Origin: Shewanella sp. UCD-KL21
Lineage (GTDB): Bacteria; Pseudomonadota; Gammaproteobacteria; Enterobacterales; Shewanellaceae
NCBI RefSeq assembly: GCF_001957135.1
Contig: NZ_MPHK01000002.1
Location: 279,463-343,462 of the forward strand
DNA: 64,000 nucleotides
Reading direction: 5' to 3'
The notes under the pieces: generated by a model
What the model saw: only the letters and a program-made list of their open reading frames with translations
The model's database searches: none
Told to the model about the DNA's origin: nothing
Part shown: piece after piece, positions 26,220 to 34,378 of the stretch
Layout of the letters: each line of letters opens with the position of its first letter
How positions within the stretch are numbered: the first letter of the stretch is position 1
Program-made: the position numbers and the translations under genes

Positions 26220-26526
26220 TTAAAAAGGTATCTAACTCAGCCAATAAACCTATCAAAGGATTAAGTTCATCACGCTGACTCCACACATGTGCCGCCATAG
26301 GGGCTAAGGCTATTTGAGTCGGTAAAGCCTGCTTCATACTCATAAGCTGTTGCATCTTAGGGATAAAAATAAACTGCAACCATTGTTCAAACCCCATGGT
26401 ATCGCAGGCAAAAGGAGAACGGCTAGCAAGTGCTTCAGCAGAAGGTTTAGTCGAAGACCAAAGGTTTGCATCTTTAAGTTTTTGTTCTATCTGAATTAAG
26501 TATTGCTCTGTTTTAATATACGGCAT
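26209..26526 (-). CDS. yqcC: YqcC family protein (DUF446)
   Basis: The 105-aa all-helical soluble protein has the DUF446 core: LWSSTKPSAEALASRSPFAC, DTMGFEQWLQFIFIPKMQQL and the final LGLLAELDTFLS-like helix. It sits immediately upstream of truC with overlapping ends, as in E. coli. Function is unknown; the persistent pairing suggests a role linked to tRNA modification. It is the first gene of the yqcC-truC operon. Confidence 0.9.
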   Translation of the reverse strand: MPYIKTEQYLIQIEQKLKDANLWSSTKPSAEALASRSPFACDTMGFEQWLQFIFIPKMQQLMSMKQALPTQIALAPMAAHVWSQRDELNPLIGLLAELDTFLSEQ

Positions 26527-26645
26527 AACTGTGATTTATCGCTCACACAAGTTTGAAATAACACGATTGTTTATGCGACTAATTATATCATCAGGAGGCA
26601 GTTAACCCTATAATACGCGCAAGTTAATCGCTATATAAAAACACC

Positions 26646-27674
26646 ATGACACAACTCGAAACCCTAAGTGAATTTTTAGACACCGCTAATACTCAATTTC
26701 AGGTTTATGATTTAGGCCGCAGAGTCGAAAACATCGATATGATGTTGTTTAATCAAATTGAAGCATTAAAAACCCCTTATCCTTTTCCAATCCAAGGACA
26801 TGCACAATTTGCTATCGTATTTTGGCGCGAGGCGCAGCCGCCTTTCATTTGGTTTTTAAAACTGCCACTGGATGAGCAAGGCTTGTTATCACCAGCCCAG
26901 CGTAGCCAGTTCATCAAAATGATCTTAGAAGCACTAGGGCAAGATCCAACCAAAGCATTAAGTGATGAAGAACAAGAGCGCTATGCTAATCACCCTTTTA
27001 GCTTCAAGCCTAGCCAAGAAAAGCTAGCGCTATTTAATGCCTTAGTGAAACGTCAATTAAGCCAGCAACCATCAGCGCAATATCAATTTGCCGCCAACTA
27101 CTTTGCCGCGCTACTCGCAAGCCCAAAGAAAGTCGACGACTCTTGGCAGCAACTTGGCCTTCAGGGCATTGCCGACATCTGTGTCCGCCTAGATCAACAT
27201 AACCATGCCGCAGAAATTAATGCCGCTTTTGAATTTGCGCCAGTTGAAGTTCAAGCAGCTATTTGCCAATGCTTAGAGCATGTCACTATTGATGCAGAGC
27301 TTGCACAAACCTTGTTTGATAAGTTATCTCAAGCGCCAGTGGAGCATAAGCATATCTATCTTAGAGCCCTTGCTTCACAAGCTGAGTTAACTCAAAAGGC
27401 CATTAAGCAATTGGTTAATTACCAACAACTTGATGAAAACCTGTTGATCACCATTGCAGCCAGAAACTGGATAGCCTTAAAAGATGACCAAACTCGCAAA
27501 CTTTATCTAGAAGTCTTGGCAAATCAGCCACAAATCTTCTTTAACCAAGTATTTGCTGATATCGTGTCTATACCGAGTTTACGCCAGCCGCTGCTGCTTG
27601 AACTAAGAAATACCGAACGAAGTGAAAAATTATCAGCGGCTATTGGCGGTTTATTTAAGGCACTAAGCCAATGA
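26646..27674 (+). CDS. DUF3549 family protein
   Basis: The 342-aa soluble, helix-rich protein opens with ETLSEFLDTANTQFQVYDLG, then VFWREAQPPFIWFLKLPLDE. These conserved stretches are typical of the gammaproteobacterial DUF3549 family. No signal peptide, membrane helix or catalytic motif is visible; the C-terminal two thirds looks like a repeat-type alpha solenoid. Its stop overlaps the start of the DUF3301 gene (ATGA type), so the two are coupled. Function is unknown. Confidence 0.85.
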   Translation: MTQLETLSEFLDTANTQFQVYDLGRRVENIDMMLFNQIEALKTPYPFPIQGHAQFAIVFWREAQPPFIWFLKLPLDEQGLLSPAQRSQFIKMILEALGQDPTKALSDEEQERYANHPFSFKPSQEKLALFNALVKRQLSQQPSAQYQFAANYFAALLASPKKVDDSWQQLGLQGIADICVRLDQHNHAAEINAAFEFAPVEVQAAICQCLEHVTIDAELAQTLFDKLSQAPVEHKHIYLRALASQAELTQKAIKQLVNYQQLDENLLITIAARNWIALKDDQTRKLYLEVLANQPQIFFNQVFADIVSIPSLRQPLLLELRNTERSEKLSAAIGGLFKALSQ

Positions 27675-28057
27675 TGTCAGATTTTATTTTAATCGTAGCA
27701 GTCGTGGTTGTGGCCGCATTCTTTTGGCAATTACGACAAATGGCAGAAATTAGCCGCAAGTATGCTGAAAGCGCCTGCGGTAAGCAAAAAGTACAACTAC
27801 TTGCTATCGCGATGGAGTCAGCAAGGCCTAGCCTGGGTGGGACTACTGGCCTTTGTTGGCGTGCTAAATTTTTGTTTGAATTTAGCACCGATGGCATGAA
27901 TCAATATCGCGCACATATCCAAATGCATGGTAAAAAAATAGAAAAAATAAATTGGCCTATTTTCCCAGAGCCAGAGTGGATGGATGCGCCGATGGCAAAA
28001 GGTAAGTTTGGTGGTTGTGGCGGCGCATCTAGCTGCAACTCCGGAAAGTGTAAGTAA
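27671..28057 (+). CDS. DUF3301 family membrane-anchored protein
   Basis: The 128-aa protein has an N-terminal transmembrane helix (FILIVAVVVVAAFFWQL) and a basic linker (RQMAEISRKYAESACGKQKV). A small beta-rich domain follows (LLAIAMESARPSLGG, WRAKFLFEFSTDGMNQYRA). The C-terminus is Cys/Gly-rich (GGCGGASSCNSGKC), which could bind a metal. The TM-plus-small-domain pattern matches DUF3301, often next to DUF3549. It overlaps that gene by 4 bp. Function is unknown. Confidence 0.85.
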   Translation: MMSDFILIVAVVVVAAFFWQLRQMAEISRKYAESACGKQKVQLLAIAMESARPSLGGTTGLCWRAKFLFEFSTDGMNQYRAHIQMHGKKIEKINWPIFPEPEWMDAPMAKGKFGGCGGASSCNSGKCK

Positions 28058-28142
28058 TTTATTGGCTTATCGACTCAATAGCTAAGCCATACTGCATAAA
28101 TCATTTCTTACTAGAAAATCGTTATTTATTAAACGTTAGCCA

Positions 28143-28656
28143 AAAGAAAGACCGCGACAAATCATTGCCGCGGTCTCTTGTACTTTTGTTAAGCCATCCA
28201 GCTATTGTTGTGCTCCCTGCACCATCCATGCGTCTTACTTGCTCCGAGCGCTATCCTTATTCAATCCTTGATATTCCTTGTACACTTAAGTACTTTCCAT
28301 GTTACTCGATTATCCATTGACCGAGCCTGCTCATATCCTTAAGCGTGTCCTTAATTCATCCTTGGTGTTCTTCCATGACATCCTTTAATCAAGTTATTGC
28401 ATCCAATGCATTCACCATAAATCCCTTATGGCGTAAATCCCTTAATTGATGTCCTTCAATCTAAATAAAGTCGCTTATATCCATAAACTGCAGTGATGGG
28501 GTATTAGTGAACTCCGTTTTCACTAACCTTTTAACCATGCCACTATCCATAGCGTACATTTTGCGTTGAGTTAAAAGTCACTGTAGAGCAGAAAACACTT
28601 TACTTATAATCCTGTTAATACAACTTAAGCACTTCCTGTGCATATTTGCTTTCTTG
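28143..28656 (-). ncRNA. csrB1: CsrB-type regulatory RNA, copy 1
   Basis: The minus-strand transcript is inferred from a -10 box (TATAAT, 28668-28663) to a terminator hairpin (28150-28175) with a TTTCTTTT tail, about 510 nt. It contains about 23 GGA motifs (TCC on the plus strand), many as AGGAU or CAGGA in short hairpins, such as those near 28233, 28265, 28388 and 28615. That density is the hallmark of CsrB RNAs, which sequester the CsrA regulator. It lies between yqcC and syd, where E. coli csrB lies. A GacA/UvrY box precedes it. The 5' end is predicted, not measured. Confidence 0.85.
28145..28176 (-). terminator. Terminator of csrB copy 1
   Basis: The stem GACCGCG/CGCGGTC has an inner CAA/TTG extension and a 4-base loop. 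The minus-strand T-tract (TTTCTTTTG) follows. Confidence 0.85.
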
Positions 28657-28662
28657 GTATCT

Positions 28663-28668
28663 ATTATA
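28663..28668 (-). promoter_or_regulatory. -10 box of csrB copy 1
   Basis: The minus-strand hexamer is a consensus TATAAT with no good -35, as expected for an activator-dependent promoter. Its centre is 169 bp from the upstream GacA box, identical to copy 2. Confidence 0.65.
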
Positions 28669-28825
28669 GTTCAACAGGTAAGTCATAAGTATTCACATTA
28701 CAGTGCAATTACAAAGTGGCAACACTACCAAACCAGCAAGCTTTAAATTAAAACCAATAAAAACAACAACTTTAAAATAAACCTGATTTAAGGCGCGTTT
28801 CAAATGCGACAAGGCTTACAGCTCT

Positions 28826-28843
28826 TGTGAGATATATCGCACA
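28826..28843. promoter_or_regulatory. GacA/UvrY box upstream of csrB copy 1
   Basis: TGTGAG-N6-CGCACA resembles the GacA upstream activating sequence TGTAAG-N6-CTTACA (9 of 12 positions). It also resembles a CRP half-site pair, so CRP binding is an alternative reading. Confidence 0.65.
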
Positions 28844-28915
28844 AACACCCTAGCAGTTAGGGAAGTTAATGGTTGCAGACAATTCACATATTTAACATTT
28901 GTATTTCTGGAATGT

Positions 28916-28948
28916 AAAAAGCGCAACCCTAATGAATTAGGATTGCGC
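28916..28948 (-). terminator. Terminator of csrB copy 2
   Basis: The stem GCGCAA...TTGCGC continues to AAT/ATT with one mismatch and a TGAA loop. TTTTT follows on the minus strand. Confidence 0.88.
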
Positions 28949-29444
28949 CTATTTTACGCTCTGTTAGCTTATCCGGCTAAATTGTGCTTCCCTGCTCCAT
29001 CCATGCGATTATTTGCTCCCTGCTCCCTTTATTCCCTGTTACTCAATATCCTTGTATTCTTGCCAGTTGCTGAATACTTGAGCTTTCAATCCTTTGAACA
29101 GTCGATCCCTTTGACTGACAGTTTTACTCCTAGATTACCATCCTGGTATGCTGCGTCCTGCAATCCGTCATCATCCTGATGAAGGTTCATCCTAGTTTCA
29201 GTTATCCATAACTGAGCTTATGCCCTTTCCTTGAGCGTGTCCTGACTTCGTCCTGAATTCATATTTTGAGGTAAGTATTGAGAGTGACTCGCTTAAATAC
29301 CTCAATGAACAATCAGCCCCATCCCTTTAATTGCTATCTCATCCTGAAATTAACGCCCAAAGGTTTATGGGATAACTACATGACTATTCATCATAAGTGC
29401 AATTTTAAACAAAACATCCTGTTCTATTTATGTTGCGACTTGAT
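28916..29444 (-). ncRNA. csrB2: CsrB-type regulatory RNA, copy 2
   Basis: This is a second minus-strand CsrB-like gene, about 530 nt, from a -10 box (TAAAAT, 29456-29451) to a terminator at 28921-28948 with a TTTTT tail. It has about 23 GGA motifs, several as CAGGAU or AAGGAU (for example near 29016, 29110, 29142 and 29418). It aligns with copy 1 over much of its 3' half; compare CCATCCATGCG at 28222 and 28997. Promoter, GacA box and terminator sit at nearly the same offset (about 770-790 bp) from their copy-1 counterparts, indicating tandem duplication. A 78-codon plus-strand ORF inside it is not coding. Confidence 0.87.
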
Positions 29445-29450
29445 GAAATT

Positions 29451-29456
29451 ATTTTA
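29451..29456 (-). promoter_or_regulatory. -10 box of csrB copy 2
   Basis: The minus-strand hexamer TAAAAT is in the same position relative to its GacA box as in copy 1 (169 bp centre to centre). Confidence 0.6.
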
Positions 29457-29613
29457 GCTAAATTCGTTAACGAGAAAATAACCCATTTACGAACAAACCA
29501 ATAAGTTACGGTCACAAAAACAAACCCAAAAACTTAAGGCAATGTTTTTATGAATAAAAATCAAATTCAGCTAGAGAATACATACAGACAAAAGTTAGAT
29601 AACTTACAGGCTA

Positions 29614-29631
29614 TGTGAGATAAGTCTTACA
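29614..29631. promoter_or_regulatory. GacA/UvrY box upstream of csrB copy 2
   Basis: TGTGAG-N6-CTTACA matches 11 of 12 defined positions of the GacA consensus TGTAAG-N6-CTTACA. Confidence 0.8.
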
Positions 29632-29654
29632 CGCCAAAGTGAAACTTGCCTTGT

Positions 29655-29969
29655 TTATGACTTTGAGAGGAATAGCTTTTTTAACATTTGTGCAAACATC
29701 ACCCAGTCGGCGAGCAAACTGTATAACGGGTATTCAAAAGTAGCGGGTTTGTTTTTTTCAAATACAAAGTGACCAATCCATGCAAACCCATAACCAATGA
29801 CGGGGAGCAATAATAGTTGCCACCATTGCTGGCTAACTAGAGTCACCAACAGCAATAGCACTATCAGTCCAGAACCAAGGTAATGTAAGCGCCGACATGT
29901 GGCGTTTTGATGTTGTGATAAGTAGAAAGGATAAAACGACTTAAAGTCTTGATACTGTTTATCAGCCAT
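29655..29969 (-). CDS. DUF962 / Mpo1-like membrane protein
   Basis: The 104-aa protein starts with the DUF962 signature FKSFYPFYLSQHQNATCRRL (His and Cys/Arg near the N-terminus, then HYLGSGLIVLLLL). Two or three membrane helices and the conserved GYGFAWIGHFVFEKNKPATF follow. Yeast Mpo1 of this family is an Fe-dependent dioxygenase that alpha-oxidises 2-hydroxy fatty acids; the conserved histidines are present here, but the bacterial role is unproven. It is 3 bp downstream of the GNAT gene, in the same operon. Confidence 0.85.
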   Translation of the reverse strand: MADKQYQDFKSFYPFYLSQHQNATCRRLHYLGSGLIVLLLLVTLVSQQWWQLLLLPVIGYGFAWIGHFVFEKNKPATFEYPLYSLLADWVMFAQMLKKLFLSKS

Positions 29970-29972
29970 TTA

Positions 29973-30689
29973 TTACTCCGATTTACTTTGATAAATTAAG
30001 ATCTCACCATCAACAGAGCCAATGGTTTGATCAGACAAATGGCTAAAACCTTCACCAATAAAAAGCACTGCATGTTTATCATTGTTAACGAATACCCCCA
30101 CACCATCGAGCTCTAACTGCTCATCGCACCAACTCAAAACTGCTTGAATTAGTTTTGCCCCATTGCCTTTTCTCTGCTCATTAGGGGTCAAAGCGATAAA
30201 TTGTAAAATACCGTATTGCTTACTCGGTAAACTTTCTAAGATGGTATGTTCTTTTTTGATAAATGCTTGAGTTGAGCTCCAGCCAGTGCCGAGTACCATT
30301 TTTAAACGCCAGTGCCAGTAACGACTTTCACCAAGCGGTACTTGATGGGTGATAACACAGGCAACACCGATGAGACGTTTGCCTTCAAACCAACCAATTA
30401 ATGGTTGCTCCTGTTGCCATAACTCGGTGAGCTCTTCTCTGATTGCTGCCCGCAGTTTTTGTTCATAATTGGCTTGATTAGCGGTGGCTAAGGCTTCAAT
30501 AAAAAATGGATCATCATGATAGGCATTATAAATAATCGATGCCGCAACTCTTAGATCTTCCGCAGTCAAATAAACCGCTTTAGGTTGATCGCTCGTTTGT
30601 TCATCCAAAGACGGCGCAGCTTGAGTTTTCGGGGTCAAAGTGTTGTTTTCCATGATGTCACTCTTAACTAATGCAGTTGATAGTCTCAA
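29973..30689 (-). CDS. GNAT-family N-acetyltransferase
   Basis: The 238-aa protein has a GNAT fold in its C-terminal two thirds. QFIALTPNEQRKGNGAKLIQ is the acetyl-CoA binding motif A (R/Q-x-x-G-x-G/A), and GVFVNNDKHAVLFIGEGF corresponds to motif B. The N-terminal 35 residues are polar and low-complexity, so the start could be internal, for example the Met at residue 13. The substrate cannot be predicted. It is cotranscribed with the DUF962 gene. Confidence 0.85.
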   Translation of the reverse strand: MRLSTALVKSDIMENNTLTPKTQAAPSLDEQTSDQPKAVYLTAEDLRVAASIIYNAYHDDPFFIEALATANQANYEQKLRAAIREELTELWQQEQPLIGWFEGKRLIGVACVITHQVPLGESRYWHWRLKMVLGTGWSSTQAFIKKEHTILESLPSKQYGILQFIALTPNEQRKGNGAKLIQAVLSWCDEQLELDGVGVFVNNDKHAVLFIGEGFSHLSDQTIGSVDGEILIYQSKSE

Positions 30690-30773
30690 CTTAACAACTT
30701 TGAAACATATTGCAATTTAAATAGGGTCACCTAATCTTAGTAAAGATAGATCATTCACACATGGTGAAAGCTC

Positions 30774-31004
30774 ATGGACACAACAACCACTACCTTTGAA
30801 CACTTATTTCAGCAATTAGGGTTAAGTTCATCTAAGGAAGATATTAACCAGTTTATCGAACAGCATAAACTGGCTAAAAATAGCACCATTGCACAGGCTG
30901 AATTTTGGTCAGAATCGCAAAGACACTTTATTGAAGAAGCCTTACATCAAGACGGCCAGTGGTCTGAATTAATAGACCAACTGGACGTTTTATTAAGAAA
31001 TTAA
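30774..31004 (+). CDS. DUF2789 family protein
   Basis: The 76-aa acidic, all-helical protein matches DUF2789: FEHLFQQLGLSSSKEDINQF, AQAEFWSESQRHFIEEALHQ, DGQWSELIDQLDVLLR. Function is unknown. Its stop overlaps the convergent DUF3192 gene's stop by 4 bp. GGTGAAAG lies just before the start. Confidence 0.88.
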   Translation: MDTTTTTFEHLFQQLGLSSSKEDINQFIEQHKLAKNSTIAQAEFWSESQRHFIEEALHQDGQWSELIDQLDVLLRN

Positions 31005-31387
31005 ATGTTTTGGTAAGCAGTTTCACCCCAACCCACTAATTTGTTGTCACTTATTACAACTGGGGTACATTCACTTTTTGTGGTTTTGCCGTCACCTTTA
31101 CTCCATTGAGTACGGTAGAAAAACACTTGAACTTCTTTCTTCGGACTTTGTGCATCTGCTTGGGTCACATAGGCCTCACTAAAATCAGCCGTTCCCATTA
31201 AAATGGTGACTTGATCTTTTGCCATGCCGATTGAAAGTTTCGCTAAGTTGTTACGATTAGTTTCTTGTTGTTTTTGCCAATATGAATCACTACGCTTACC
31301 TTCGTGATCGCCCACATTCAATACGCAACCAGTTAGTGAAGTCGCCGCTATAGCCATAATTAATGCTGCACCCAATTTTGCTTTCAT
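31001..31387 (-). CDS. DUF3192 lipoprotein
   Basis: The 128-aa protein has a lipoprotein signal peptide with lipobox LTGC (MAIAATSLTGC). The DUF3192 core follows: NRNNLAKLSIGMAKDQVTIL, MGTADFSEAY, then VFFYRTQWSKGDGKTTKSEC. The fold resembles SmpA/BamE-type small lipoproteins. It is probably attached to the inner leaflet of the outer membrane or to the inner membrane. Function is unknown. Confidence 0.88.
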   Translation of the reverse strand: MKAKLGAALIMAIAATSLTGCVLNVGDHEGKRSDSYWQKQQETNRNNLAKLSIGMAKDQVTILMGTADFSEAYVTQADAQSPKKEVQVFFYRTQWSKGDGKTTKSECTPVVISDNKLVGWGETAYQNI

Positions 31388-31578
31388 AATACATCCCTTT
31401 CAAATGGTTCTAATGTAATTTCTACTGAAACTGTTTTTCAGAGTAAGTTATACTGTTCTCAATACCGATTAAGCTAAAAGTGTGCCAAAAGTTAAAGCAT
31501 TGATTTTATTACCTATTTAAAATTACATCTCACTTTTTGAGTAATCTCACTACCGATATTTAAGGATTTTCACTAATT

Positions 31579-31911
31579 ATGAGTCCAATTGAACAAGTCC
31601 TTGCTGCGGCAAAATCCATTGCTGTAGCTGGTCATACGCCAACATTAGCGCTAATAAAAGGTAAATTAGGTACGCGGATAGCCATGCCAACGCTTATTCA
31701 GGGTTTGCAGCAATTTAAAGCCATCCCCAAAGAGCAATGGCAAGACTTACCCGATTTAGCAGCGATGATACAGCCAGCTAATACTGAAACGGCTCAAGAC
31801 CCATTAACGGCGCTAGAACAAAAGTGGCAGGCTAAATTTGACGCTGTCGAAAGTGAATTTGCCCTAAAGATAGCAGCACTTGAAAAACGAATTGCACAAT
31901 TAGAACGTTAA
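31579..31911 (+). CDS. Hypothetical protein with C-terminal coiled coil, 110 aa
   Basis: The 110-aa product has an N-terminal helical part (MSPIEQVLAAAKSIAVAG, then TPTLALIKGKLGTRIAMPTL) resembling a small winged or helix-turn-helix unit. It ends in a coiled coil (FALKIAALEKRIAQLER). The N-terminus is reminiscent of KfrA-type DNA-binding domains, but I cannot confirm this. It lies 45 bp upstream of the DUF2310 gene on the same strand, possibly in one transcript. Confidence 0.7.
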   Translation: MSPIEQVLAAAKSIAVAGHTPTLALIKGKLGTRIAMPTLIQGLQQFKAIPKEQWQDLPDLAAMIQPANTETAQDPLTALEQKWQAKFDAVESEFALKIAALEKRIAQLER

Positions 31912-31955
31912 GCACCACATCATCAATACATTTAACCAGCTAAAAACGGAAAACC

Positions 31956-32729
31956 ATGTTTGTCACTGAACTCAGATTTGAATGTTTCGCCGATACCACT
32001 ATCACCGCAGCAGAAAAAGCCATTAATAACTTTCTAGAAGCACTCAGAGCCAATGGCCAAGTATTAGGAAGAGAGTTTGCTGTCGCATTTAATGAAGGTG
32101 AGTTTAAAGTCAGGCTATTAATACCTGAAAAAAACAGTTTATCAGCCCGTAACAACAGCCCATGGGTCAAACAAGCATTAACTATGCTAACTGAAGCAAA
32201 GTTATTGGCGCCACGTGACAAGTTTATCGGCCAAGATATCAATTCAGAGCAAAGTAATGTCGACACTCCCAGCTGGCAGGTGCTTTACACCAGTTATGTA
32301 CATATGTGCTCACCATTAAGAAGTGGCGACAACCTTCTTCCTATTCCACTATATCAAATTCCAGCAAGCTTTAATGGCGACCATAAGCGAGTTATTCGCT
32401 GGCAAACAGAGTGGCAAGCTTGTGATGAACTGCAAATGGCGGCGGCAACCAAAGCCGAATTTGCAGCGTTAGAAGAACTGACTAGCCATAAAAGTGATTT
32501 ATTTAGACGCGGCTGGGATATTCGCGGCAGAATTGAATTTATCACCAAAATTCCGACTTACTATTATCTCTATCGCGTTGGTGGTGAAAGTTTACAGTCT
32601 GAAAAAGACCGCGCCTGTCCACGCTGTGGCTCAAAAGAGTGGTTATTGGATGAGCCATTATTGGATATGTTTCACTTCAGATGTGAACCATGCAGAATTG
32701 TGTCGAATATCTCATGGGATCATCAGTAA
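31956..32729 (+). CDS. DUF2310 Zn-ribbon protein
   Basis: The 257-aa protein matches DUF2310: MFVTELRFECFADTTITAAE at the start and a C-terminal zinc ribbon with CPRCGSKEW and FRCEPCRIVSNISWDHQ, giving four cysteines in two CxxC pairs. Such proteins are presumed nucleic-acid binders. No membrane segment is present. A hairpin with a weak T-run follows the stop. Confidence 0.87.
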   Translation: MFVTELRFECFADTTITAAEKAINNFLEALRANGQVLGREFAVAFNEGEFKVRLLIPEKNSLSARNNSPWVKQALTMLTEAKLLAPRDKFIGQDINSEQSNVDTPSWQVLYTSYVHMCSPLRSGDNLLPIPLYQIPASFNGDHKRVIRWQTEWQACDELQMAAATKAEFAALEELTSHKSDLFRRGWDIRGRIEFITKIPTYYYLYRVGGESLQSEKDRACPRCGSKEWLLDEPLLDMFHFRCEPCRIVSNISWDHQ

Positions 32730-32756
32730 ATAATGCGCTGAATTGAAGTTCTGGAT

Positions 32757-32794
32757 CTCCGAATATATTTCACTCATATTCGGAGGTTTTAAAT
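32757..32794 (+). terminator. Terminator after the DUF2310 gene
   Basis: The perfect 10-bp stem CTCCGAATAT/ATATTCGGAG has a 10-base loop followed by GTTTTAAAT. The T-run is short. Confidence 0.65.
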
Positions 32795-32869
32795 CGCCGC
32801 CCCAAAGCTGTCTTGAGGCAAAAATACGCTACACATCACAATAGGTTAATGAGTAACGTCTCCGATTCG

Positions 32870-34378
32870 TCAATTATTAGAAGTCGTTATCAGCTCAGTC
32901 TTCATTTCATCAGCAGTCAGTACACCACCACCTAGTGCCCGATAAAGTGTGATCATTGATAATAATCGGTCACGCTTCACCTGACTTAAGGTCAGTTCTG
33001 CACTAAATAAACTTCGCTGTGCATCCATCAAATCTAAGGAGCTAGAAACACCATTTCGATACCTCAGCATCGCTAAGCGGGTATATTCAGTTGAAGCCAC
33101 GACTAACTCCTTTTGAGCGTCAATAGCCAGTTCAGAACGTCTGAAACTGTTCATGGCATCATTCACTTCAAAGAAAGCTTCAAGCACGGTACTTCTATAA
33201 CTTAGCAGCGCTTGTTTGGCATTTTCTTGGGCTATGTCGTATTGCGCCGAAATACTCCCCGCGTTAAAAATAGGCGCTGTTATCCCGCCCAATAATGCCC
33301 AAGTCACGCCTTGGCTATCAAAAATGTCAGCTAAATTTTCAGTTTCAGTGCCGTAGGTTCCACTAATGGTAAATTTTGGAAAGAATGCTGTTTTAGCAAC
33401 ACCGACATTGGCGTTTGCAGCAATAAGCGCTTGCTCTGCCGATTTTACATCAGGGCGCTGCGACAGCATCTGTGATGGAATACCAACGGCAAATGAATCA
33501 GGAAACAATGCACTATCAGCTTTCAACTGCGCTTCCGTTTTAGGCTGCAATGGATACGTAAACTCGCCAAGTAAAATTCGTAGCTGATTAGCCTTTTCGC
33601 TGCGCTCATAATCAAGATCGGGCAATGTGACTCTTGCACTTTGGTATTCAACTTCAGCCTGCCTAACTTGTAAGCCTGATATCACGCCATTTTTTTTACG
33701 AAGTCTGGCAAGATCACGCTCTTTTTTACGAAGCTCGACCGTGTTTAATGAGATTTGATAACGTTGCTCAATATCAAGCCACTCGTAATAGCAACTGGCG
33801 ACATCACTAATTAAACTAACTGTCGCTAAGTTTAATGCTTCTTGTGACGACAGAAAGTTAGCAAATTCAGCTTCACTTCTGCGGCGGTTAGCCCCCCAAA
33901 GATCCAATTCCCAAGAAACGGTACCTGCCACATAAAAGGTATCTTCTTTAACAGGATCCGTATTGGTTAACGCACTGTCTAATGCGCGTTCACCTTCTGC
34001 TTCAAGCCCGATGGCAGGAAACAAAGCCGCATCGGTTACAGTAACACCAGCCCTTGCTGCTAACAGTCTTGAACGAACACCTTCTAAATCAAGATTTTGA
34101 TCAAGTGCATGCTCAATTAGTACCTGTAAATCAAGATCCAAATAAAACTCACGCCAATGTCTAAGGCCGACATTTTGGCCGTCAGTTTGCTGCAACTCTT
34201 GATGATATTGGGCGGGAATATTCAGGTCAGGTCTTTGGTAATCAGGCCCCATAGCACAACCGGAAAGCAATAAAATACCTGCTGATACCGCCACTGCTAA
34301 GGTTTTCAATTTACGAAATTTAAAGGTCATTAATTGAGGACTAGCTGCTGTTATATTCATTAATTTTTGATTAGGCAT
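32870..34378 (-). CDS. RND efflux outer-membrane lipoprotein channel (OprM/NodT family)
   Basis: The 502-aa protein has a lipoprotein signal (LLLSGCAMGPDYQRPDLNIP), the standard NodT/OprM beginning. Two outer-membrane efflux repeats of long helices follow: ALDQNLDLEGVRSRLLAARA, RQAEVEYQSARVTLPDLDYE, GISSQ-like LSQRPDVKSAEQALIAANAN. It is the exit duct of the tripartite pump encoded upstream. Its start overlaps the RND gene's stop by 8 bp. It is the last gene of the operon. Confidence 0.92.
   Translation of the reverse strand: MPNQKLMNITAASPQLMTFKFRKLKTLAVAVSAGILLLSGCAMGPDYQRPDLNIPAQYHQELQQTDGQNVGLRHWREFYLDLDLQVLIEHALDQNLDLEGVRSRLLAARAGVTVTDAALFPAIGLEAEGERALDSALTNTDPVKEDTFYVAGTVSWELDLWGANRRRSEAEFANFLSSQEALNLATVSLISDVASCYYEWLDIEQRYQISLNTVELRKKERDLARLRKKNGVISGLQVRQAEVEYQSARVTLPDLDYERSEKANQLRILLGEFTYPLQPKTEAQLKADSALFPDSFAVGIPSQMLSQRPDVKSAEQALIAANANVGVAKTAFFPKFTISGTYGTETENLADIFDSQGVTWALLGGITAPIFNAGSISAQYDIAQENAKQALLSYRSTVLEAFFEVNDAMNSFRRSELAIDAQKELVVASTEYTRLAMLRYRNGVSSSLDLMDAQRSLFSAELTLSQVKRDRLLSMITLYRALGGGVLTADEMKTELITTSNN

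Noticed and set aside
28826-28843. CRP site upstream of csrB copy 1
   Set aside because: It resembles TGTGA-N6-TCACA, but the second copy's box at the same distance fits the GacA pattern far better, so GacA/UvrY is preferred.
28943-29179. 78-codon plus-strand ORF in the csrB region
   Set aside because: It lies wholly inside csrB copy 2 on the opposite strand; its Cys/Pro/Ser-rich translation reflects the TCC (GGA) motifs, not a protein.
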